DNA from: an uncultured Bacteroidales bacterium | GTDB lineage: Bacteria > Bacteroidota > Bacteroidia > Bacteroidales > P3 | NCBI GenBank assembly: GCA_947168665.1 | Contig: CAMVMX010000014.1 | Coordinates: 1-64,000, forward strand | Direction of reading: 5' to 3' | DNA: 64,000 nucleotides | Shown here: positions 7,955-16,189 of the stretch, one piece after another | Position numbering within the stretch: the stretch's first letter is position 1 | Layout of the letters: every line of letters begins with the position of its first letter | Position numbers and translations under genes: made by a program | Notes under the pieces: generated by a model | Databases searched by the model: none | The model's input: only the letters and a program-made list of their open reading frames with translations | Told to the model about the DNA's origin: nothing

Positions 7955-9550
7955 TTATCTGTCGCCGGGGGCGCCGGCCTTTGCACGTGCCGGAGGCTTC
8001 GGCCTGTCCCCCTCAGGCACGGCCAGGGCGGAGCGGAGCGGGTCGCACACCACCTCCCACGGATGGGTCGTGGGGATGAGACGGGTGGTGGAGTTCCACT
8101 GGAAAATATTATATTTATAATGCGGGCCAACAGGACTTTCAGTATATTCCGGCTCCGCCAGGGGGAGAAGCTGCGGGCTGCTTTCCGTGGCGGGGTAGAA
8201 GCAGTCGTAACCCTCCGCCATGAGCCCGGGTATGTCGCGGTGGTGGAGAAGACTGCCGTCGGAGGCCCGCGAACCCACCAGCGAGACCCGTCCGCTGCTG
8301 ATGTCCATCGACGTGTACGCATGGACCTGGCTCTCCACGACGGGCGTCGGCGCGACCCCCCACTTGAAAAAGTAGAGCCTCGTGACGGCTCCCTGCCCGT
8401 TGATGCGGGACTGGACCAGGGCGATGCTGTCGCTCCTGCCCATCGCTCGCACCTCGCCCAGGCAGGTGTCCTCGCCCACATAGGCCAGCAGCTCCCTGGC
8501 CTCGGCCATGGCGAACACGCCCGCGCTGCTGCACGTCAGCCTGAACAGGTTGACGCGCTCCTCGAAGTAGTCCACATTCTCGGTGGCGAAGTACTCCCGC
8601 CCCTCATACGCCACCGTGACATCGTTGCCGCTGGGCATGGCCACCAGGCGGATGTCGGCGGCGTCCGGGTGCCAGGTGTGCGAGACCGTCGTGCCCGCCG
8701 GCGACATCCCTCCCGCGTCGAATTTATACAGGTGCTTGAACTCGGCATTGAAGCCGACCTCGAAAAAATTGCCGATGCCTACGCTCCGCATCCCGAACGT
8801 CCTGTGCTCGCCCTCGAAACGCGACACCGTGAAGAGGCTCTTCTCGCCGATGCCGATGTCCGTGAAGTCCTCGGCGGGGTCGTCGATGCTGTAACGTCTC
8901 CCGTACCACTGCTGCTCGCCCGTCTGGCCGCGCAGCAGCACCACGCACGGCAGCGACACTGCGCTGTCGGTGCGCCCCACCAGCCCTATCACCGTGTCCG
9001 CGCCGCTCACTTGGACCGCCATCCGCGTCACCCCGCTCGTCTTCTTCAGCTTGTGGAATTTGTACTTGAGGTTGGAACCCAGGCTCCGCGGCCCCACACC
9101 GCCGCCGGACAGGATGTTCAAGTGGACCGCGATGCTGTCGAGCTCCACGCGGCAGACGTAGCCCGTGCGCTCCACCCCGGCATCCCTCATTATCGGGACT
9201 TCCGGGTCACCTGTGGGACTGGTCATGGTCCCGCAGATGAAGCACACGTCGCCCACCACCTCCATGTCGGTGACTGTGTAGCTGATGCTCCCGTAGTAGT
9301 TGGACATCGGCGGCATCTCGTAGCGGAGGTACCGCCCGGGCTGGAGGCGGCTGCGGCAGAGGAACGTGTGGCTGTGGAGGTCTCTGCTGTATTCGTATAT
9401 CAGGTCGCCGCCGTCCGGCATCTGCCGTACCAGCAGGCCCCTGCCGTGTTCGGAGGGGCAGGTCAGCGTGGCCCTCGCGGGCTGCCCCGCGGCCGCGCCC
9501 GCCACGGACAGTAGCAGGACCGTAAGGATTGTGTGGATCGCCGTTTTCAT
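7955..9550 (-). CDS. Secreted protein of unknown function, copy 2
   Basis: A 531-residue protein whose sequence appears identical to the copy at 4596-6191, including signal peptide and Pro-rich end. The only coding-strand difference noticed is one silent base near codon 8. It is 40 bases upstream of the copy 2 sorting-domain gene. Near-perfect conservation of this gene beside a patchily diverged partner suggests a recent duplication or ongoing gene conversion. Function unknown. Confidence 0.8.
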   Translation of the reverse strand: MKTAIHTILTVLLLSVAGAAAGQPARATLTCPSEHGRGLLVRQMPDGGDLIYEYSRDLHSHTFLCRSRLQPGRYLRYEMPPMSNYYGSISYTVTDMEVVGDVCFICGTMTSPTGDPEVPIMRDAGVERTGYVCRVELDSIAVHLNILSGGGVGPRSLGSNLKYKFHKLKKTSGVTRMAVQVSGADTVIGLVGRTDSAVSLPCVVLLRGQTGEQQWYGRRYSIDDPAEDFTDIGIGEKSLFTVSRFEGEHRTFGMRSVGIGNFFEVGFNAEFKHLYKFDAGGMSPAGTTVSHTWHPDAADIRLVAMPSGNDVTVAYEGREYFATENVDYFEERVNLFRLTCSSAGVFAMAEARELLAYVGEDTCLGEVRAMGRSDSIALVQSRINGQGAVTRLYFFKWGVAPTPVVESQVHAYTSMDISSGRVSLVGSRASDGSLLHHRDIPGLMAEGYDCFYPATESSPQLLPLAEPEYTESPVGPHYKYNIFQWNSTTRLIPTTHPWEVVCDPLRSALAVPEGDRPKPPARAKAGAPGDR

Positions 9551-9643
9551 ATTTCGGTGTCTGTCTGGGGGGCCTTGCTGTGCGGCGCACTGGCGGGACG
9601 GCCCCGTTGCCCCGCCCGCCGGTCTCCCTGAATTTTTACGCTG

Positions 9644-9651
9644 CAAAGATA
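9644..9651 (-). promoter_or_regulatory. -7 promoter element of copy 2
   Basis: TATCTTTG on the minus strand, in the same place relative to its gene as the element at 6285-6292 and part of the duplicated unit. Confidence 0.55.
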
Positions 9652-9881
9652 ACAATAATTTCCGGTTCGGTGAAAAAAATCGTCGGTACAGGGCACCTAC
9701 CACATACAACGACATGAAAAACTGTTTATTCGCCTTAGTTAAGCATAACTGATTTTCATGAAAGGTTCTCCATGCCGCGTCTCATCAAGGCTCCCTTATG
9801 CTGATTGCCAATAATCATCAAATTTTTTGACAAAAAAAAGGACTCACACTACGGCTCGGCTAAAATCACCAATAATAGTGA

Positions 9882-9912
9882 TTGGATGGATGGAAAAGAA
9901 TATGTTATTTTG
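9882..9912 (+). promoter_or_regulatory. Likely feoAB promoter
   Basis: TTG at 9882-9884, then about 20 bases, then TTATTTTG (9905-9912), one mismatch from TAnnTTTG. Transcription would start near 9920, just before the ATG at 9939, which supports that start codon over the in-frame one at 9882. Confidence 0.5.
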
Positions 9913-9938
9913 CAAATGGAATAAAAAAAATAACGAGA

Positions 9939-12371
9939 ATGCTATTATCAGACTTACAGAGTGGAGAGAGTGGAGTAGTGGTGCGCGTGGCGGGTCACGG
10001 AGCATTCCGCAAACGCATCATAGAGATGGGTTTCATCAAAGGGGTGACGGTTCAGGCTATCCTGAATGCCCCGCTGAAAGACCCAATCAAATACCGCATC
10101 ATGAATTTCGAAGTGTCGCTGCGGCGCAGCGACGCCGAGAAAGTGGAGATAGTGACCCTGGCCGAAGCCGAGAAGGAAATCGCCAGCCACAAGGACTTCC
10201 GCGCCATCGACGCGCCCGAAAAAAAGCTGGAACACATAGCCGAACACCGCACCCACACCATCAACGTGGCCCTGGTGGGCAATCCCAACTGCGGAAAAAC
10301 CAGCATCTTCAATATTGCCGCCCACGCCCATGAGCGGGTGGGGAACTACAGCGGAGTGACGGTGGACGAAAAGGTGGGGGTGTTCCAATATGAGGGATAC
10401 ACTTTCAACCTTGTCGACCTGCCCGGCACCTACAGTCTCAGCGCCTATTCGCCCGAAGAGCTGTATGTCCGCAAGCATATTCTGGAGAAAGACCCCGACA
10501 TCATCCTCAACGTGGTGGACGGGAGCAACCTGGAGCGCAACCTGTACCTCACCACGCAGCTCATCGACATGGACATCACGATGGTGATGGCCCTGAACAT
10601 GTACGACGAACTGCAACGCAGCGGCGACCATCTGGACATAGAGCAACTGTCGACCCTGCTGGGCATGCCCATCGTGCCTACCACAGGGCGCAACGGGCAG
10701 GGCATTGCCGACCTGTTCAACAAGATTATCGAAGTGTTTGAGGGTCGCGACACCAAGACGCGCCACATACACGTGAACCACGGTCCAGAGCTGGAGCGGT
10801 GCATCACCACCCTGCGCACAGAGCTGTACGAACACGGCTTCAGCGACCGCCTGTCGACCCGTTTCCTGGCCATCAAACTGCTGGAGAACGACCGGCAGCT
10901 GGAGCAGTATGCCGCAGAGCGCGACACAGACGGCAGCGTGCTGGCCATGCGCAACCAGATTGCCGAAGAATACAAGCGCAGCAGCGGCCACCTGCTGGTG
11001 GACAACCGGGACGACAGCGGGCACAAGGTGGCAGTGGAGCAGTCGCGGCAAGACATCGAGTCGGCCATCACGGATGCAAAATACGCCTTCGTGCGCGGCG
11101 CTTTGGCCGAATGCTACACGAAGAACGAGAAAAGCACCCTCCACCAGCTGACGGACAAGATTGACGCGGTGGTGACGCACCGGTGGATAGGCTATCCCGT
11201 GTTTCTCATCGTCATGTTCATCACCTTCTTCTGCACCTTCGCCGTGGGGCAGTACCCCATGGACTGGCTGGAGAGTCTCTTCGGCTGGTTAGGCGACGCG
11301 GTGGGTTCAGTCATGAGCGAAGGGCCGCTGCGCTCGCTGCTGGTGGACGGCATCATTGCCGGCGTGGGGTCGGTGCTGGTGTTCCTGCCCAATATTCTCA
11401 TCTTGTATCTGTTCATCTCGTTCATGGAAGACAGCGGCTACATGGCCCGCGCGGCCTTTATCATGGACAAACTGATGCACCGCATGGGGCTGCACGGCAA
11501 AAGTTTTATCCCAATGATTATGGGCTTTGGCTGCAATGTGCCTGCCATCATGGCCACCCGCACTATCGAGGACCGCAAAAGCCGCCTCCTCACCATGCTG
11601 GTCATCCCCATGATGAGCTGCTCGGCCCGCATACCAGTGTACGTCATCCTGGTGTCGGCCTTCTTCAGCCAATATGCCGCCTACGTCCTGACGGGGCTGT
11701 ACCTGCTGGGCATGGTCATGGCCGTGCTGATGGCCAAACTGTTCAGCCGCTTTTTCGTAAAAGGCGAGAGCCTCCCCTTCGTCATGGAGCTGCCCCCCTA
11801 CCGCATGCCCACCGCCAAAGCCGTCCTGCGCCACACATGGGAGAAAGGCAAAGAATATCTGAAAAAGATGGGTACCATCATCCTCGGAGCCAGCATCATA
11901 GTGTGGGCACTCAGCTATTTCCCCACCAACGACAACCGCCAGTTGCAGGCCGAGAACTCCTATATGGCCAAGATTGGCAAAACCATCGAACCCGCCATGC
12001 GCCCCTGCGGCTTCGACTGGCGGCAAAGCGTGTCGCTGCTGGCCGGCATCGGGGCCAAGGAGGTGGTGGCCAGCACAATGGCCGTAGTCTACGCCACCTC
12101 GGACGATGAAGCCGTGGCACTCGAAGAGGACTTCGAGAGCGAGGAGGGCGGGAGCCGCATCTCCGAGCTGGTGCGCGACAACATGACGCCCCTGTCGGCG
12201 GCCAGCATGCTGCTCTTCATTCTGCTCTACATGCCCTGCATCAGCACCATCGTGGCCATCAAGAACGAGAGCGGCAAGTGGAAATGGGCTTTGTTTACGG
12301 TGGCCTACACAATCGGGCTGGCATGGCTTGTGGCCACAGCGTTCTTCCAAATCGGTTCATTGCTCCTATAG
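9939..12371 (+). CDS. feoB: Ferrous iron transporter FeoA-FeoB fusion
   Basis: An 810-residue inner-membrane Fe(II) uptake protein. Residues 1-75 form a FeoA (SH3-like) domain, then a cytosolic G domain: GNPNCGKTS (G1, near 114), DLPGTYSL (G3) and ALNMYDEL (G4 NxxD). The membrane region begins near residue 420 and carries the Gate-type motif EDSGYMARAAF and the later GIGAKEVV segment. FeoA-FeoB fusions are common in Bacteroidetes. The open frame begins at 9882, but the start at 9939 places MLLSDLQSGE at the N terminus, as expected for FeoA, and the promoter overlaps the earlier start. A Cys-rich partner follows two bases later. No clear Fur box was seen. Confidence 0.95.
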   Translation: MLLSDLQSGESGVVVRVAGHGAFRKRIIEMGFIKGVTVQAILNAPLKDPIKYRIMNFEVSLRRSDAEKVEIVTLAEAEKEIASHKDFRAIDAPEKKLEHIAEHRTHTINVALVGNPNCGKTSIFNIAAHAHERVGNYSGVTVDEKVGVFQYEGYTFNLVDLPGTYSLSAYSPEELYVRKHILEKDPDIILNVVDGSNLERNLYLTTQLIDMDITMVMALNMYDELQRSGDHLDIEQLSTLLGMPIVPTTGRNGQGIADLFNKIIEVFEGRDTKTRHIHVNHGPELERCITTLRTELYEHGFSDRLSTRFLAIKLLENDRQLEQYAAERDTDGSVLAMRNQIAEEYKRSSGHLLVDNRDDSGHKVAVEQSRQDIESAITDAKYAFVRGALAECYTKNEKSTLHQLTDKIDAVVTHRWIGYPVFLIVMFITFFCTFAVGQYPMDWLESLFGWLGDAVGSVMSEGPLRSLLVDGIIAGVGSVLVFLPNILILYLFISFMEDSGYMARAAFIMDKLMHRMGLHGKSFIPMIMGFGCNVPAIMATRTIEDRKSRLLTMLVIPMMSCSARIPVYVILVSAFFSQYAAYVLTGLYLLGMVMAVLMAKLFSRFFVKGESLPFVMELPPYRMPTAKAVLRHTWEKGKEYLKKMGTIILGASIIVWALSYFPTNDNRQLQAENSYMAKIGKTIEPAMRPCGFDWRQSVSLLAGIGAKEVVASTMAVVYATSDDEAVALEEDFESEEGGSRISELVRDNMTPLSAASMLLFILLYMPCISTIVAIKNESGKWKWALFTVAYTIGLAWLVATAFFQIGSLLL

Positions 12372-12373
12372 CC

Positions 12374-12559
12374 ATGCTACAAACCGCCATAGCACTGCTC
12401 ATCGTGGCGGCGGCCGTGGGGTTCGCCGTCCGTAGGCTGGTGCGCACATTCCGCAGCAAAAAAGGATGCTCCTGCGGCTGCAGCCACTGCCCCGCCGGGG
12501 GCAAGACCTGCCACTGCCCCGACAAGCTCCAGCTGCCAGACATCCACCTGGACGAATAG
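12374..12559 (+). CDS. FeoB-associated Cys-rich membrane protein
   Basis: A 61-residue protein: one N-terminal transmembrane helix (residues 3-19), a basic segment, then a cluster of six Cys (CSCGCSHC followed by CHC) and an acidic tail. This is the organisation of the FeoB-associated Cys-rich membrane family that follows feoB in many anaerobes. The Cys cluster may bind metal or take part in Fe(II) handling. It starts two bases after the feoB stop, so it is certainly co-transcribed. Confidence 0.85.
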   Translation: MLQTAIALLIVAAAVGFAVRRLVRTFRSKKGCSCGCSHCPAGGKTCHCPDKLQLPDIHLDE

Positions 12560-12735
12560 CCCTCTCTCGGAGACTCACCCACAACATCCCTCACCTGCTT
12601 TTTCAGCTGATTCGTGGTGTACCGAACCACTAATCGTCACGGATTCTCTGCCAATTTACCATCAGTAAAGTCATGATAATACGTATTGTATATATATTTT
12701 TTTCATGAGCCAGTACTTATATCCGCAAATTTATG

Positions 12736-12743
12736 TATCTTTG
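12736..12743 (+). promoter_or_regulatory. Promoter element of the structured RNA
   Basis: TATCTTTG, a perfect Bacteroidetes -7 element, followed by GC and a hairpin starting at 12749. Expected transcription start is about 12750. The -33 region is AT-rich without a perfect TTTG. Confidence 0.6.
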
Positions 12744-12749
12744 CAGTCG

Positions 12750-12996
12750 CTTACAAGAGCAACGTAAGCAGTTTGCAAGAAAAGCATTGCGATAAGGTCC
12801 CTTTTACCGAATTTCGCCAAAGTTCATGAGGAAGGACGAGCATTTTGCTTTCGCTTGTTGTGTATGCTATGGGCTCACGCCTCGGCATATCTTCAGGCGT
12901 GAGATATGTTCTATAAAACCCGTTTCCTCAAAGGTGTTTGGCGATACCTGGTAAAAGACGGACATGAGTACATAAGTCTCATGCCTTTCTTTATTG
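12750..12996 (+). ncRNA. Candidate structured non-coding RNA, about 245 nt
   Basis: The segment between a good -7 element and a terminator-like hairpin holds many complementary pairs. There is a 5' hairpin GCTTAC/GTAAGC (12749-12754, 12764-12769). Three nested helices follow: TTTTACC/GGTAAAA (12802-12808, 12950-12956), CGCCAAA/TTTGGCG (12815-12821, 12937-12943) and TGAGGAA/TTCCTCA (12827-12833, 12924-12930). Inside are AGCAT/ATGCT (12839-12843, 12864-12868) and a 9-base hairpin CTCACGCCT/AGGCGTGAG (12874-12882, 12895-12903). Nearly equal internal loops separate the nested helices. A long imperfect rod of this kind resembles 6S RNA or the Bacteroidales-1 RNA, but no conserved sequence was recognised. 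It could also be a leader that regulates the peptide gene at 13046. Confidence 0.6.
12963..12996 (+). terminator. Terminator-like hairpin ending the RNA
   Basis: CATGAG (12963-12968) pairs with CTCATG (12978-12983), extendable by GG/CC around a bulge, and is followed by the pyrimidine-rich run CCTTTCTTTATT. It fits an intrinsic terminator about 245 bases after the promoter. Confidence 0.5.
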
Positions 12997-13045
12997 TATG
13001 AATTGCCTGTTGGGGACTTGGGGCGAACAAAAACATCAAACACTT

Positions 13046-13210
13046 ATGAAGAAAACCGTCTACAATGCTCCCGTCGTGGAGACCCTCGCCGTAAAGGTTG
13101 AGGCAGGCATGCAAACCTCTGGTTCTGGGACACCCACAAACACCACTCGGTACGAGTCCGACAGCTGGGACACGCCTTCACCCAATAATGGTACGCCCCA
13201 GTATACTTGA
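13046..13210 (+). CDS. Small peptide of 54 residues
   Basis: A short open frame with a basic start (MKKTVYNAPVVETLAVKVEA), then GMQTSGSG and a Thr/Asn/Ser/Pro-rich end. Short MKK-type peptides of this layout, with a variable small-residue tail, are frequent in Bacteroidales but have no assigned function that I know. A longer frame starts upstream, but the ATG at 13046 is better placed. It lies 49 bases after the RNA terminator and 193 bases before the BspA-like lipoprotein. It could be a secreted or modified peptide precursor; that is speculation. Confidence 0.5.
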   Translation: MKKTVYNAPVVETLAVKVEAGMQTSGSGTPTNTTRYESDSWDTPSPNNGTPQYT

Positions 13211-13249
13211 TGCTCACAACGCTGTTTCATACTCCCTGGCTTCGCCGTA

Positions 13250-13345
13250 CCCCTTTGGGAAAGGGGATGTCGCGGTGGCGGGTTGGTCTTCCCCGCTGAC
13301 AGTATAGAATACATGTGGTGTTTCAGCCTACCCTCTTGAGAGGGG
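13250..13345. repeat. Intergenic hairpins
   Basis: Two short inverted repeats: CCCCTTTGGGAAAGGGG (13250-13266) and a CCCTC/GAGGG hairpin (13331-13344). They are embedded in sequence of the dispersed intergenic type that produces spurious open frames reading PNPSQEG in many bacterial genomes. Probably non-coding repeats or terminators of the peptide gene. Confidence 0.4.
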
Positions 13346-13403
13346 TTAGGGGTATGAGAACAAAAAAAGTCATTAGTAACAACAAACAAAACCTTTATTC
13401 ATC

Positions 13404-15440
13404 ATGAAGAAACAATATCTCCTTGCGGTGGCTGCGGCCTCGCTGCTGTTGGCCACGGGCTGCCAGAAAGAGCAGGAGTTGGTCACCTTAGGGGCAGAAA
13501 TCAGCCAGCCCGCAAAGACCTATATCAACGACCGCTATCCCTGCTGGAACGAGGACGACCAGGTGTATGTCAACACCGATGCCTACCCCGTCTCCGCCAT
13601 ATCCGGCTCATCGGCACAGATTGCTGACGTGGTGGGTGCCGATGCCTACCGCGCCATCTACCCAGCCTCGTTAGTGACAGAAGGCAGCAACATCGCCAAC
13701 AATGCCACCATACCTGTCACCCTGTCCGCCACACAGAAGTACCAAGTTGTTGACGGCCACCAGCGCGTCGATGCCCCCATGGGTGCCTACACCGACGGCA
13801 GCACGCTCCTGTTCCACAACCTCTGCTCCATCGTCCATGTAGTGGTCAACAACAACACCGGCAACGACATGACACTCGGCAGCCTGAAAGTTGAAGCCGC
13901 CAACGCCATGCTGAGCGGCACTGGCACCGCCACCGTCAACGGTTCTGATGACGACGGCATCACCCTCTCCTCCGATGCATCCCACGCCGTCTCCCTCCGC
14001 CTGTCGGGAGCCACCAACGTCACGTTGGCCGCGGGAGCCCAGTCCGCCTTCGACATCTACGTCCCCTCCTTTCCCACGGACAACGTCACCATCACCCTCA
14101 CCACCACCAACGGCTACTACTTCGAGCTCACCAAAAGCAATGTAGCCCTGCGCCACAACACCTACACCACCGTAACCCTCAACGTAGACCACCTAACCCA
14201 AATCCTCGCCGCCAAGCTGGTTGATGGTCCTACCTTCAATGCCGCCATTCCTGAAAACACTACGGCTGTTGTCTTTGAGTATAACAGTAGTGTCAGTTCT
14301 GGCACATTACTTTCAACTTCAAATTCCCCTGTCCCTATATATGGCAACCTTGATGGCACGACATGGCGGGTCACAACAAGTGCCAGCATGATGAATGCCA
14401 ACCCTGATTGCTCAAACATGTTTGAAAGAAAAACATGGGATGGCCTAACTTTCGTTTCAGCGTTGAGAACGATAGACTTTGGCGAAGGCTTCAACACCGC
14501 CAATGTGACGGATATGGGCCAGATGTTTCACGGGTGCAGCAGCCTGACGAGCTTAGACCTCTCCAACTTCAATACCGCCAATGTAGAGAATATGGGCTGG
14601 ATGTTTGGGTGGTGCCAAAGCCTGACGAGCTTGGACCTCTCCAGCTTCAACACCGCCAATGTGACGCAGATGGGCAGTATGTTTTCGAATTGCCGCAGCC
14701 TGACGAGCCTAGACCTCTCCAACTTCAATACCGCCAATGTAGAGAATATGGACTGGATGTTTGGGTGGTGCCAAAGCCTGACGAGCTTGGACCTCTCCAA
14801 CTTCAACACCGCCAATGTGACGGATATGAGATTCATGTTTTCTGATTGTAGCAGCCTGACGAGCCTGGACCTCTCCAACTTCAACACCGCCAATGTGAGG
14901 AATATGGAGGAGATGTTTGACAATTGCTACGGTCTGACATGTCTGAACCTCTCAAGCTTCAACACCGCCAATGTGAAGAATATGGAGTGGATGTTTGAAA
15001 ATTGCAGTAGCCTGACGAGCTTAGACCTCTCCAACTTCAACACCACCAATGTGACGAATATGTTCAGGATGTTTTCGAATTGCCGCAGCCTGACAAGCTT
15101 AGACCTCTCCAACTTCAACACCGCCAATGTGACGGATATGCAGTTGATGTTTAACAATTGCAGCAGCCTGACGAGCTTAGACCTCTCCAACTTCAACACC
15201 GCCAATGTGACGGATATGAACAGTATGTTTTCCGGTTGCAGCAGCCTGACGAGCTTAGACCTCTCCAACTTCGATATGAGCAGCGTTACTAACAAGTGGT
15301 ATATGTGCTACTTCCTTTCTTATAATTCCGGACATTGTACAATCACCTGCCCATTGGCAGTGGAAACGGAGCTACTGAGCGGTACAAGTCTGCCCACCAG
15401 CAGGGTAACCTTCACTTGGCTGAGACCCACATCCAAGTAA
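13404..15440 (+). CDS. BspA-like repeat surface lipoprotein
   Basis: A 678-residue lipoprotein with lipobox LATGC (Cys20). Residues 25-270 resemble the N-terminal fold of fimbrillin-like Bacteroidales lipoproteins (phrases such as YPAS, APMGAY, LLFHNLCS). From about residue 354 come eleven 26-residue repeats with consensus SLTSLDLSNFNTANVTDMxxMF and a central Cys, the DUF285/BspA-type leucine-rich repeat. The last repeat is degenerate and is followed by a short capping domain. Proteins of this type sit on the cell surface and can bind host or microbial ligands, but the ligand here is unknown. The repeats are also highly alike in DNA. Confidence 0.9.
   Translation: MKKQYLLAVAAASLLLATGCQKEQELVTLGAEISQPAKTYINDRYPCWNEDDQVYVNTDAYPVSAISGSSAQIADVVGADAYRAIYPASLVTEGSNIANNATIPVTLSATQKYQVVDGHQRVDAPMGAYTDGSTLLFHNLCSIVHVVVNNNTGNDMTLGSLKVEAANAMLSGTGTATVNGSDDDGITLSSDASHAVSLRLSGATNVTLAAGAQSAFDIYVPSFPTDNVTITLTTTNGYYFELTKSNVALRHNTYTTVTLNVDHLTQILAAKLVDGPTFNAAIPENTTAVVFEYNSSVSSGTLLSTSNSPVPIYGNLDGTTWRVTTSASMMNANPDCSNMFERKTWDGLTFVSALRTIDFGEGFNTANVTDMGQMFHGCSSLTSLDLSNFNTANVENMGWMFGWCQSLTSLDLSSFNTANVTQMGSMFSNCRSLTSLDLSNFNTANVENMDWMFGWCQSLTSLDLSNFNTANVTDMRFMFSDCSSLTSLDLSNFNTANVRNMEEMFDNCYGLTCLNLSSFNTANVKNMEWMFENCSSLTSLDLSNFNTTNVTNMFRMFSNCRSLTSLDLSNFNTANVTDMQLMFNNCSSLTSLDLSNFNTANVTDMNSMFSGCSSLTSLDLSNFDMSSVTNKWYMCYFLSYNSGHCTITCPLAVETELLSGTSLPTSRVTFTWLRPTSK
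14463..15320 (+). repeat. Eleven tandem 78-base repeats in the BspA-like gene
   Basis: In-frame 78-base units run from 14463 to 15320. Most share long blocks such as AGCCTGACGAGCTTAGACCT and CAACACCGCCAATGTGA, with variation confined to the few codons around the MF-C segment. The first and last units are diverged. This high identity would allow slippage or unequal recombination to change the repeat number. Confidence 0.9.
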
Positions 15441-15473
15441 GGTAATTGCCAACGGAATACCTTTGCAGTCTGA

Positions 15474-15691
15474 CCGTGCCGGAGGCACGGCATCCTATTA
15501 ACCCCACACTAAGCGACCGCAGGGAGCGCAGTGTGGGGTTTCCTGTCGACCCATCCTGCGTGTCGAAGACACGCTACCGCCGCAACGCTGTAGTGTGCCT
15601 CCGGCACACAGCCTTAGCCACGCAAGCCACCCCACACTGCGTCTATCGACTTAGTGTGGGGTTAATAGGACGATGTGCTTTCAGCACATGC
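15474..15691. repeat. 218-base hairpin-rich repeat, copy 1
   Basis: Contains six short palindromes. Four have 3-base loops: CCGTGCC-GGA-GGCACGG (15474-15490), GCGTGTC-GAA-GACACGC (15558-15574), GTGTGCC-TCC-GGCACAC (15593-15609) and ATGTGCT-TTC-AGCACAT (15673-15689). Two are longer: AACCCCACACT/AGTGTGGGGTT (15500-15510, 15530-15540) and ACCCCACACT/AGTGTGGGGT (15629-15638, 15653-15662). A perfect 21-base inverted repeat also joins 15493-15513 to 15650-15670, so local and long-range pairings compete. The open frame through it is judged spurious. Confidence 0.9.
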
Positions 15692-15746
15692 CAATTTTTG
15701 AAAGCTTACAACCATGGAGATGTGCAAACACCTGTGTTGCTGATGT

Positions 15747-15964
15747 CCGTGCCGGAGGCACGGCATCCTATTAACCCCACACTAAGCGACCGCAGGGAGC
15801 GCAGTGTGGGGTTTCCTGTCGACCCATCCTGCGTGTCGAAGACACGCTACCGCCGCAACGCTGTAGTGTGCCTCCGGCACACAGCCTTAGCCACGCAAGC
15901 CACCCCACACTGCGTCTATCGACTTAGTGTGGGGTTAATAGGACGATGTGCTTTCAGCACATGC
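15747..15964. repeat. 218-base hairpin-rich repeat, copy 2
   Basis: Direct repeat of 15474-15691 at a spacing of 273 bases, matching over the full 218 bases by eye. The flank after each copy is also related (a TTTTTG-AAGCTTAC segment followed by ATGGAGAT), showing that the original unit was about 270 bases and that only its core has stayed unchanged. Confidence 0.9.
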
Positions 15965-16131
15965 TGGTTTTTGCAAGCTTACGATTATGGAGATATTAAA
16001 ACTCCTGTGTCTCCACGAGGCTTGAACCGCCAAACCCATTTCGGCACATAGAAATCGACTTCATTGTTGCACTTGTAACTAGAATTTAGGCGAAGTAAGG
16101 CAACTGCCATCCACAGGATTGCCTGAAGACA

Positions 16132-16168
16132 AACAGGGTGTTGCAAGTTGCGCTTGTAGCACCCTGTT
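16132..16168 (-). terminator. Terminator-like hairpin after the ATPase stump
   Basis: AACAGGGTG (16132-16140) pairs perfectly with CACCCTGTT (16160-16168). On the minus strand it follows the stop codon at 16190 and is followed by TTGTCTTC. It probably terminated the original gene. Confidence 0.45.
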
Positions 16169-16189
16169 GCTTTCCAAGGGTACACATTG

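Larger units (their letters stand above)
6398..9678. repeat. Tandem duplication, right copy
   Basis: Right copy of the two-gene unit at 3024-6319. It matches from GGGCGGGGCC at the left end to the GTGAAAAAA run at the right end. The duplication includes the promoter, so each copy can be expressed on its own. Confidence 0.9.

Noticed and set aside
9954..11180. A 408-codon minus-strand frame opposite feoB
   Set aside because: Antisense shadow; no domain, and the plus strand encodes a complete FeoA-FeoB.
13060..13389. A 109-codon minus-strand frame with PNPSQEG
   Set aside because: Typical spurious translation of dispersed intergenic hairpin sequence; it also lies opposite the 54-residue peptide.
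15446..16051. A 201-codon frame through the two 218-base repeats
   Set aside because: Its protein repeats simply follow the DNA repeats and palindromes; hairpins with complementary loops are better explained as non-coding structure.
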